Shown piece after piece: positions 5,892 through 11,376 of a stretch of 11,376 nucleotides of DNA. Origin of the DNA: an uncultured Prevotella sp. GTDB lineage: Bacteria > Bacteroidota > Bacteroidia > Bacteroidales > Bacteroidaceae. The DNA is taken from NCBI GenBank assembly GCA_900554835.1, contig USJD01000114.1:1-11376 (forward strand). Reading direction: 5' to 3'. Every line of letters begins with the position of its first letter. Positions within the stretch are counted from its first letter, which is position 1. Below the pieces are notes generated by a model. It saw only the letters and a program-made list of their open reading frames with translations. It ran no database searches and was not told where the DNA came from. The translations under genes were made by a program, and so were the position numbers.

Positions 5892-6998
5892 TTATTTAAG
5901 AGAAATCTTATTTGCTGTCTCTCTTTTCTTTGCGTTCACGAGGTCGGCATATATCTGTGTTGTGCTTACATTCTTATGGGTAAGCATCTTCGAAACCGTG
6001 TAAATGTCTGTGCCTAAGGCGATTTGGATTGTTGCATACGAGTGCCGGAAGCAATGGAATGAAAATGGCTTGGTGATTCCTGCCTTCTTCAACCATGCTT
6101 TAAGGGGATGGTTAATCATGCTGCGCTTCAATCCCTTGAACACGATACCCGTGCTTGGTTCACCACATAGTTCGTATGCCTCGTTGCTGATAGGCAAGGT
6201 TGCCTCGGTCTGAGTCTTCTGGGTACGAATACGCAAGCAATAGCCTTGGTCGGGAGCTATCTCGAAGTCTTCCCAACGCAATTTTAAGATGTCGCTGATT
6301 CGCAATCCTGTGAGGCAAGCAAAGAGGGAGGCAGACTTCAGTACAGGTATATCGCAAGGAGTAGCTGCCAACTGCTTTACTTCATCGAGGGTAAGAAACT
6401 CCTTCTTTACATCTTGTGGCTCAATCTTGTCCAAATAGTCATTGATGTTCTCACGCAGCCACTTATCACGATAGGCGATTTTTAAGAGACCACGGAAAGT
6501 AGAGTAGTAACCTGCTGCAGAGTTGAGAGATACCTTTTGTTTTGTTCGATTCAACTGATTTGCATTCAGAAGATACTCTCTGAACTTTTTGCAAAGTTCC
6601 ACTGTCACATCCCCAAATGTACAATGACCTTGAACAAATTTGAAGAAATGCTTGTAGACACATGTCCACTTGTCATCTTTCTTATGTGTCATCTTCTCAA
6701 AGTATGCCAAAAAATCAGCTTTCTGTCGTGTTTTGTCCAAAAAACCAAATTCTTCATTGATGAGTGATTGGGTTCTGATACAACGGATGGCCTCTGCTTT
6801 GTTGAGCATATCTGTATTAAACTCACGTTCCATCTCATTCTTTGGATGAGCATAGATATAGATACCTAAATATTCCCTGCGACTCATTTGCATAGTCTCA
6901 GGGTTGCGTACTGGTGGATAGAAATCCAAATAAAGAGAAATACGGTCGTTTTTAATCGCTCTTTGGCGAAGAGAAACTCTTGTACATGTATTTACCAT
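5892..6998 (-). CDS. int: Tyrosine-type site-specific integrase
   Basis: This is a complete 368-residue tyrosine recombinase. The N-terminal 80 residues form the arm-binding region typical of Bacteroidetes integrases, the core-binding SAM-like domain lies at about 90-190, and the catalytic domain at about 200-365. All catalytic residues are visible: R233 (LTGLRISD), K261 (RTQKTQTEA), H315 and R318 (FHCFRHSYA), H341 (LTHKNVS) and the nucleophile Y350 (TTQIYADL). It should be active. It would cut and rejoin DNA at the attachment sites of the element that surrounds it. It has its own promoter with three phased operator boxes and its own strong terminator. The zinc-finger/four-HTH gene lies just upstream on the same strand. 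Confidence 0.95.
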   Translation of the reverse strand: MVNTCTRVSLRQRAIKNDRISLYLDFYPPVRNPETMQMSRREYLGIYIYAHPKNEMEREFNTDMLNKAEAIRCIRTQSLINEEFGFLDKTRQKADFLAYFEKMTHKKDDKWTCVYKHFFKFVQGHCTFGDVTVELCKKFREYLLNANQLNRTKQKVSLNSAAGYYSTFRGLLKIAYRDKWLRENINDYLDKIEPQDVKKEFLTLDEVKQLAATPCDIPVLKSASLFACLTGLRISDILKLRWEDFEIAPDQGYCLRIRTQKTQTEATLPISNEAYELCGEPSTGIVFKGLKRSMINHPLKAWLKKAGITKPFSFHCFRHSYATIQIALGTDIYTVSKMLTHKNVSTTQIYADLVNAKKRETANKISLK

Positions 6999-7071
6999 GA
7001 TGTTTACTTTTTATAATGTGATACTTATGTTCCATATATGATCCCGTATTAAGAGATCTTTGAAATCGATT

Positions 7072-7132
7072 GCAAAGTAATAGAGTTATGTAATGGGGTA
7101 CAACTTAACCTTTTGATAACCGCTAAATAACC
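7072..7132 (-). promoter_or_regulatory. Integrase promoter with three 11-bp-phased operator boxes
   Basis: On the minus strand TTACTTTGC (7072-7080) is a near-consensus -7 element, with TTGT about 19 bp upstream. Three boxes, TTAACC (7105-7110), ATAACC (7116-7121) and ATAACC (7127-7132) on the plus strand, follow at exactly 11-bp steps, about 40 to 67 bp upstream of the expected start point. The third box overlaps the stop codon of the four-HTH gene. The module is a diverged copy of 4861-4921: 22 of 24 bases match over the promoter core and 15 of 17 over the last two boxes. The integrase mRNA would have a leader of about 65 nt. Confidence 0.75.
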
Positions 7133-8055
7133 TTAGGCTTGCCGATAGCTTTCTCTAAATCTCGCTTGGAAATCTTGATATACTTGCCAATCTTCACCTT
7201 TTCAATAGCGTATTTCTTGATACGCTTATAAATCTGGTCCTGACTTAAACCATACAACTTCATGGCCTCCGGTATTGTATAATAAAGTTGGTCTTCTACG
7301 GATTCACCTTTTGCCAATTGTACATGACGCTTAGAATACAGAACATTGTTACCTTCCATTTTTCTTGGAATAGCATTGTGACTAACGAAACTATATACGG
7401 CTGTTTTCGTCATACAATATTTCTGTTGAATGTCCATAACAGTCATCCATTCACTGATGGTTGGATCTGGAGACAGGTGTGCAAAATAATCATCCACCTC
7501 TTTCTTGTTCCAATATACTCTTCCTTGTATGGATATTCTTGAAATCTTGACTTTCTTGACTATCTCATAGATGGCGGTCTCGTAAGTGTTGTGGACTTCT
7601 GCAATTTCCTTGGCAGAGTAATATTCTGGAACAGGTAACTCTTGCTTTGCAGAAGATGCTTCTTTTGAAACACTTTTTTTTGTGGCGTATGGCAAACTAT
7701 CAACAAGATAATCTATATCTCGCTTTCTGATTAAAGATAAACGAGAAGTAATCTTGGATGCTCGCAACTTACCACTATACACCATATTATATATGGTCTG
7801 TCTGCTTAGTCCCAAAAGTATAGCGACCTCTTGAATAGTGAGGTATTCTTTCACGAGGATTTCAGACATGGATTTCTCGGAAGCTTTTCGGTGGCTCATT
7901 GTCTCAGCCATCTTTACTTTCTCCTCACGTTTTGCTGCCTTATAGGCATAACTGTTGCATTGCTTGGAGCAATAACGAGTTGTGGATTTTGATGCATAGA
8001 AGCTCTTCCCACAATACTCGCAAATTTTTAGAATTCTTTCTTTGCTTGCTGTCAT
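7123..8055 (-). CDS. Zinc-finger protein with four tandem HTH domains
   Basis: This is a 310-residue predicted DNA-binding regulator. A zinc knuckle lies at the N-terminus (C12-x2-C15, C29-x3-C33). Four successive excisionase/MerR-like winged HTH units follow, each ending in a wing plus a charged helix: 71-118 (YLTIQEVAILLGLSRQTIY), 145-191 (YYSAKEIAEVHNTYETAIY), 203-248 (WMTVMDIQQKYCMTKTAVY) and 258-304 (YYTIPEAMKLYGLSQDQIY). A single HTH of this type normally binds a short half-site, so four in a row suggest recognition of a tandem array such as the 11-bp-spaced boxes at its own 3' end and at 4894-4921. It is likely a regulator or accessory recombination factor of the element. It has no such boxes in front of it, so it may act upstream of both phased promoters. 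Confidence 0.85.
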   Translation of the reverse strand: MTASKERILKICEYCGKSFYASKSTTRYCSKQCNSYAYKAAKREEKVKMAETMSHRKASEKSMSEILVKEYLTIQEVAILLGLSRQTIYNMVYSGKLRASKITSRLSLIRKRDIDYLVDSLPYATKKSVSKEASSAKQELPVPEYYSAKEIAEVHNTYETAIYEIVKKVKISRISIQGRVYWNKKEVDDYFAHLSPDPTISEWMTVMDIQQKYCMTKTAVYSFVSHNAIPRKMEGNNVLYSKRHVQLAKGESVEDQLYYTIPEAMKLYGLSQDQIYKRIKKYAIEKVKIGKYIKISKRDLEKAIGKPKVI

Positions 8056-8066
8056 TTGTACGCTTT

Positions 8067-8153
8067 TTATACTTTTTTACTTAATTTATTGTAGAAAAAG
8101 TCGTCTGTCATTACTCCGTTTATTTTCAATAGTCTTATATCATCGTCCATCAT
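8067..8153 (-). CDS. Possible 28-residue leader peptide ahead of the four-HTH gene
   Basis: A short frame on the minus strand starts MMDDDIRLLKING and ends NKLSKKV, stopping 11 bp before the ATG of the four-HTH gene. It has a plausible acidic-then-basic composition. No clear promoter or ribosome site supports it. It could be a leader peptide, a small protein or chance. Confidence 0.25.
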   Translation of the reverse strand: MMDDDIRLLKINGVMTDDFFYNKLSKKV

Positions 8154-8212
8154 TGTCCAAAACTCTCGGCAATCTTGCACTCATTTGCCAAAAATGGAGT
8201 CTCAAATTATTA

Positions 8213-8255
8213 CTTTTGAAAAGTGGAGGTACAAGAGCGGTACAAAAAGGTGCTA
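8213..8255. repeat. Short 11-bp-spaced GGTACAA repeats beside a palindrome
   Basis: GGTACAA occurs at 8228-8234 and 8239-8245, 11 bp apart, and a related GGTGCTA follows at 8249-8255. The palindrome CTTTTGAAAAG lies at 8213-8223. They sit at the junction between element and mnmE flank, so they may mark integrase-binding sites or the attachment core. The rest of the 8056-8260 gap shows no other clear feature apart from the possible leader peptide. Confidence 0.4.
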
Positions 8256-8292
8256 AAAAAGCCTTACCATTGATTATAACCAATAGTAAGGC
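8255..8292 (-). terminator. Second intrinsic terminator downstream of mnmE
   Basis: GCCTTACCATTG (8261-8272) pairs with CAATAGTAAGGC (8281-8292) over an 8-nt loop, with one non-Watson-Crick (GU-type) pair. On the minus strand a run of six T (8260-8255) follows. It backs up the terminator at 8301-8323. Confidence 0.8.
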
Positions 8293-8323
8293 TAAAAAGA
8301 AAGGTGCTCATTTTGAGCACCTT
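8293..8323 (-). terminator. First intrinsic terminator downstream of mnmE
   Basis: A perfect 10-bp stem AAGGTGCTCA/TGAGCACCTT (8301-8310 with 8314-8323) has a 3-nt loop and is followed on the minus strand by a T-rich tail (TCTTTTTA). It lies about 43 bp after the mnmE stop codon. Confidence 0.8.
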
Positions 8324-8365
8324 AACTATCATTTGTTGTCGATATTAATCGTTGTTTATCACGAC

Positions 8366-9781
8366 TTACTTTCCGATGCAAAAGTGCTTGAAGATATTAT
8401 TTAGCGTTTCCTGGCTACTAATCTGTCCGCCAGTGATTTCTCCCAATTCTTCCAGCACCATCTTGAGGTCTTCAGCTATGATGTCGCCACTCATGCCCAT
8501 GTCCATTGACTCCAAGACACGGGAAAGGGATTCGTCGGCACGAAGCAATGCTTCATAATGGCGGGCACTCGTCACTATCACATCGTTCTCCGTAATCTCC
8601 GGAATGTCGGCTGCCTTGACAAGAGCCTGCTCCAAATCAGAAACATTTTCGCCTGTGCGGGCACTGATATTCAAGATGGAAACATTCTCATCTGACAAAG
8701 AAATGGGAGATGAAGTCTGGCTTTTCTCACCTGAAGAAAGCACAGCCTTATCAAATGAAATCTCATCGATTTTATTGAAAACCATCAGCAGTTTCTTGCC
8801 CTGATTCTTCTCCTTCATATCCTCTATTTCCGCTTCCGTAGGCTGCGCATCAAGGAGCCAGATCACTATCTTGGCCTCTTCCATCTTCTGATAGGTGCGC
8901 TCGATTCCGATGTTCTCCACCACATCGTCCGTCTTGCGGATTCCAGCAGTATCGATAAAGCGGAAGGTGATTCCGTCAATGAGGGTCGTATCTTCTATGA
9001 CGTCTCGGGTAGTGCCGTGGATATTGCTCACGATGGCCTTTTCTTCATGCAGCAGGCGGTTGAGCAGGGTGCTCTTGCCTACATTCGTCTTGCCCACGAT
9101 GGCCACAGGAACGCCCTGTTTCAGCGCATTTCCGGTCTCAAAGGAATGGGCGAGGGTGGTAATCTTCTTTTCTATTTCCGCAGCCAAGGCACGCAGTTCG
9201 CTGCGGTCGGCAAACTCCAGTTCCTCATGATCGCTGAAGTCCAATTCCAGTTCGAGCAGGGAGGTCATCTTCAGGAGTTTTTCGCGCAAAACGGTCAATT
9301 CACTGCTGAAATGTCCCTTCAACTGGCTGAGTGCCATCTGATGTGTCGCCTTATTGGTAGAAGCAATCAGATCTGCCACTGCCTCAGCCTGCGAAAGATC
9401 CATCTTGCCGTTCATATAGGCACGACGAGTATATTCGCCCGGTTCTGCCTGGCGACAACCTACCTCTATGAGGCGCTGAAGAACTTGCTGAAGAATGTAT
9501 CGGCTACCATGGCAGGAAATCTCCGTGGAATCCTCGCCCGTATAACTGTGGGGCGCTCTGAACACGCTCACTAAGACATCATCTATCGTATGACCATCCT
9601 TGTCTTTGATTTCTCCATAGTGAAGGGTGTTGGGTTTAGCGGCAGACAGTTGCTTCCCGCTAACAGAAACGAACACCTTGTCTGTAAGACGGATGGCTTC
9701 ACTACCACTGAGTCGGATGATTCCGATGGCGCCTCCAGCTGGAGTGGCAAGGGCGCAAATACATTCTTCTGAGTTTGTCAT
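8366..9781 (-). CDS. mnmE: tRNA modification GTPase MnmE (TrmE)
   Basis: The 471-residue protein is full length for MnmE. With MnmG it installs the carboxymethylaminomethyl group on wobble uridine 34 of several tRNAs. The N-terminal tetrahydrofolate-binding domain (1-120) begins CICALATPAGGAIGIIRLSG in short form. The helical domain is split around a G domain with G1 GKTNVGKS (230-237), G2 GTTRD (256-260), G3 DTAG (277-280), G4 NKID (336-339) and G5 SAR (373-375). The C-terminus FCIGK carries the conserved catalytic-site cysteine. It is a soluble cytoplasmic enzyme. It follows the nucleoside phosphorylase gene by 92 bp on the same strand and ends at two tandem terminators. It looks like intact host sequence bordering the element. 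Confidence 0.97.
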   Translation of the reverse strand: MTNSEECICALATPAGGAIGIIRLSGSEAIRLTDKVFVSVSGKQLSAAKPNTLHYGEIKDKDGHTIDDVLVSVFRAPHSYTGEDSTEISCHGSRYILQQVLQRLIEVGCRQAEPGEYTRRAYMNGKMDLSQAEAVADLIASTNKATHQMALSQLKGHFSSELTVLREKLLKMTSLLELELDFSDHEELEFADRSELRALAAEIEKKITTLAHSFETGNALKQGVPVAIVGKTNVGKSTLLNRLLHEEKAIVSNIHGTTRDVIEDTTLIDGITFRFIDTAGIRKTDDVVENIGIERTYQKMEEAKIVIWLLDAQPTEAEIEDMKEKNQGKKLLMVFNKIDEISFDKAVLSSGEKSQTSSPISLSDENVSILNISARTGENVSDLEQALVKAADIPEITENDVIVTSARHYEALLRADESLSRVLESMDMGMSGDIIAEDLKMVLEELGEITGGQISSQETLNNIFKHFCIGK

Positions 9782-9820
9782 TTATCTATCCTTTTTATAT
9801 ATTTCCCTTTTAAATTTGTA

Positions 9821-9858
9821 CTTTTTTTACCTTTTTACTTTTTTACCTTTTTACCTTT
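9821..9858. repeat. Low-complexity CTTTTTAC-type tandem tract
   Basis: Five imperfect copies of C-T(3-7)-AC occur in a row in the 92-bp gap between the phosphorylase stop and the mnmE start. The mnmE-sense strand is therefore an A/G-rich tract. It may be part of the mnmE leader or simple slippage-prone sequence. No stem-loop terminator was seen here, so readthrough from the upstream gene is possible. Confidence 0.55.
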
Positions 9859-9873
9859 AAAAAAGCCTTTCAA

Positions 9874-10746
9874 CTAAATTCTGTCGAGCACCACCTTGAT
9901 CAAATTGTCGATCGTGCTCTTATATCCAGTATTAGCACGCTTGGCGCGGCGGTTGGCTATTACCATGCAGCAGGTTAAAGCCTTATGGCCGAGCAGCAGA
10001 GAAAGACCAGCAAGCGCAGAGCTTTCCATCTCGAAGTTGTTGACACGCAATCCTTTATACTCAAATGCCTCAATCTTTGCATTAAGTTCCGGATCGGCGA
10101 GCGGAGCACGGAGTTCTCTGCCCTGAGGGCCATAGAATCCGCCACAGGCAATGGTAATTCCTCTCACCATATCATCGGCAGCAATCTGTTCCAGCAACTC
10201 CTTATTATTATCTACGCAGTATGGATTTCCTATCTGGTCTATCCACTTCACCTGGCGCTTGAATTCAGCCTCTGTCTCGAGGTCACAGATCTCATTGCGG
10301 CGGGCATAGAAATTGATGAGCCCGTCGAAACCGATACTCTTCTGTGAAGCCACAAAGGTGCCTTCCGGACACTCTGGCTGCAAACCGCCGCAGGTGCCGA
10401 TGCGCACGAGGGTGAGGGTGGTGTGCTCAGGTTTCTCGGTGCGGGTCTTGAAGTCGATGTTCTTCAAAGCATCCAACTCATTGACCACAATATCTATATT
10501 ATCGCATCCGATACCCGTACTCTGCACGGTGATGCGTTTTCCCTTATAAGTACCTGTAATGGCATGGAACTCACGGCTTGAGACCTCGCATTCCTTCTCC
10601 TCAAAGTGGGAGGCAACGAGAGCCACTCTGCCTGGGTCGCCAACTAATATAACCTTATCAGCCACTTGTTCTGGGCGCAAATGAAGATGGAAGCAACTGC
10701 CGTCTTCATTAATAATCAATTCTGATTCTGCGAAATACTTTGCCAT
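9874..10746 (-). CDS. Nucleoside phosphorylase (uridine phosphorylase type)
   Basis: The 290-residue protein belongs to the PNP/UDP phosphorylase family, which splits nucleosides with phosphate into base and ribose-1-phosphate for salvage. Family motifs are GDPGR (36-40, phosphate binding), STGIG (76-80), RIGTCG (115-120, phosphate-binding arginine) and FEMES (238-242, ribose-contacting Met and Glu). The segment GFYGPQGR (203-210), with Q208 and R210, resembles the uracil-reading Gln-x-Arg of uridine phosphorylases, so uridine is the likely substrate; purine specificity cannot be excluded. It is cytoplasmic. It has a consensus promoter directly upstream and is divergent from galE. It may be cotranscribed with mnmE. 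Confidence 0.92.
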   Translation of the reverse strand: MAKYFAESELIINEDGSCFHLHLRPEQVADKVILVGDPGRVALVASHFEEKECEVSSREFHAITGTYKGKRITVQSTGIGCDNIDIVVNELDALKNIDFKTRTEKPEHTTLTLVRIGTCGGLQPECPEGTFVASQKSIGFDGLINFYARRNEICDLETEAEFKRQVKWIDQIGNPYCVDNNKELLEQIAADDMVRGITIACGGFYGPQGRELRAPLADPELNAKIEAFEYKGLRVNNFEMESSALAGLSLLLGHKALTCCMVIANRRAKRANTGYKSTIDNLIKVVLDRI

Positions 10747-10788
10747 ATTTTTCTCGTGTTTAATGAATGATATTAAAATTTTTAAAAT

Positions 10789-10797
10789 ACAAAGGTA
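10789..10797 (-). promoter_or_regulatory. Predicted -7 element of the nucleoside phosphorylase gene
   Basis: On the minus strand TACCTTTGT matches TAnnTTTGY exactly and lies 42 bp before the ATG. No clear TTTG is present at the -33 distance. Confidence 0.65.
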
Positions 10798-10995
10798 GAA
10801 AAAAATTCTGATACTTGGTTCTTTCTTTAAGAATTATTATAGTTTTGTAGAGAGGGGACGAAATCTGAAACGTTTCCTATTATTAAGCAACCATCAAAAT
10901 CATTTCAAATCCGTCACAATCCATGTGATAAAAAGAAAATTGTTGGCTTACACGAAAAAATTCCGCATTTATTTTGTCGTTTCAAAAAAAAGGAG
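10798..10995. promoter_or_regulatory. Divergent intergenic region with possible second promoter and operator
   Basis: This is the AT-rich gap between the divergent phosphorylase and galE genes. On the plus strand TAGTTTTGT (10840-10848) matches the Bacteroidetes -7 consensus, about 200 bp before galE. A 10-bp palindrome GAAACGTTTC (10867-10876) lies just downstream of it and resembles LacI-family operators. Nothing else recognisable was found. Confidence 0.35.
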
Positions 10996-11004
10996 TACTT
11001 TTGC
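10973..11004 (+). promoter_or_regulatory. galE promoter
   Basis: TTTG (10973-10976) and TACTTTTGC (10996-11004), separated by 19 bp, form an exact Bacteroidetes primary sigma-factor promoter. Transcription should start near 11010, giving a leader of about 35 nt before the galE ATG. Confidence 0.85.
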
Positions 11005-11044
11005 CCACAGAAATCAATTATTCAACAAAACAAAACTCTAATAA

Positions 11045-11376
11045 ATGAAACAGACAATTTTGGTAACAGGTGGTACTGGTTTCATAGGAAGCCATACTAC
11101 AGTAGAGTTGCAACAGGCAGGCTATAACGTAGTGATCGTAGATGATCTTTCAAATTCTAAAATTGAAGTATTGGACGGCATTGAGAAGATTACAGGTATT
11201 CGCCCAGCTTTCGAACAGGTGGATTTGCGTGACAAGGCTGCCACAGAGGCTGTATTCCAGAAATATCCAGCTATCGAGGGTATTATCCATTTCGCTGCCA
11301 GCAAGGCAGTAGGCGAGAGCGTTCAGAAACCTCTGATGTACTATCGTAACAATGTAGTATCGCTCATCAACCTGCT
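11045..11376 (+). CDS. galE: UDP-glucose 4-epimerase GalE, 5' part
   Basis: Only the first 110 complete codons are in the window; the gene runs off the right edge. The N-terminus MKQTILVTGGTGFIGSH carries the Rossmann NAD-binding glycine motif (TGGTGFIG, 8-15). It is followed by VDDLSNS (32-38), the DL pair at 60-61 that contacts NAD, and HFAASKAVGES (82-92), which matches the GalE-specific HFAGLKAVGES block with small changes. The enzyme interconverts UDP-glucose and UDP-galactose for galactose use and surface-sugar synthesis. The start is fixed by the glycine motif spacing and the promoter 41 bp upstream. The catalytic Tyr/Lys region is beyond the window. Confidence 0.93.
   Translation, partial: MKQTILVTGGTGFIGSHTTVELQQAGYNVVIVDDLSNSKIEVLDGIEKITGIRPAFEQVDLRDKAATEAVFQKYPAIEGIIHFAASKAVGESVQKPLMYYRNNVVSLINL

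Larger units (their letters stand above)
1700..8260. mobile_element. int: Integrative element core without visible mobilization genes (approximate bounds)
   Basis: A six-gene minus-strand block carries a tyrosine integrase, two excisionase-like HTH regulators, an element-type TM protein, a DUF3987 ATPase and a DUF6371 primase-like protein. This is the usual core of Bacteroidetes integrative elements. The right edge lies somewhere between 8056 and about 8260, before the mnmE terminators. The left edge is either in the repeat-filled gap at 1611-1800 or beyond the window. No attL/attR pair could be matched by eye. Relaxase, MobC-like and conjugation genes, expected next to the primase in NBU-type elements, are absent within the window. 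Confidence 0.7.

Noticed and set aside
4855..7103. GGTACAA-like matches inside the phased promoters as extra integrase sites
   Set aside because: Single short matches in promoter cores are expected by chance in AT-rich sequence and lack the 11-bp pairing seen at 8228-8245.
8366..8400. Attachment site in the 3' end of mnmE, as used by SGI1-type islands
   Set aside because: The mnmE end encodes the usual FCIGK stop, but no second copy of its last bases in the same orientation was found in the window, and two terminators directly downstream suggest the native 3' flank is still present.
9017..9574. 185-residue plus-strand open frame
   Set aside because: It is antisense to the well-supported mnmE gene and has no domain features.

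Overview
The window looks like a chromosome segment from a Bacteroidales bacterium, most likely the Prevotella/Segatella group. The evidence is promoters of the Bacteroidetes type (TAnnTTTG with a TTTG about 19 bp upstream), A-rich leaders without clear Shine-Dalgarno sequences, and an accessory gene set typical of Bacteroidetes integrative elements. The genus is inferred from the general look of the proteins, not from a search.

Layout. (1) 1-1610, plus strand: an ORF6N-domain gene that stops early, then a 343-residue lipoprotein of unknown function. (2) 1611-1904: a gap between converging genes, packed with direct repeats and nested inverted repeats, including a two-armed cruciform. (3) 1905-8055, all minus strand: a compact mobile-element core. 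In transcription order it encodes a zinc-finger protein with four helix-turn-helix (HTH) domains, a tyrosine integrase with its own terminator, a two-TM protein, a small excisionase-like HTH protein, a DUF3987 ATPase and a DUF6371 zinc-ribbon/toprim primase-like protein. (4) 8056-8365: a flank with short 11-bp-spaced repeats and two terminators. (5) 8366-11376: ordinary housekeeping genes, mnmE and a nucleoside phosphorylase (minus), then the start of galE (plus).

How it may work. The integrase would move the element. The DUF3987 and DUF6371 pair looks like a replication module, and the cruciform lies directly downstream of it, where an origin or transfer site would be plausible. No relaxase or other mobilization gene is visible, so the element may be truncated or may depend on another element.

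The most notable regulatory signal is a duplicated promoter-operator. The promoters of the integrase gene and of the small-HTH/DUF3987/DUF6371 operon align without gaps over about 62 bp. Each carries the same core promoter followed by boxes (ATAACC on the plus strand) exactly 11 bp apart, three clear ones at the integrase and two clear plus one degenerate at the operon. The zinc-finger/four-HTH protein encoded just upstream of the integrase is a good candidate to read these boxes and switch excision and replication on together. This is inferred from sequence layout.
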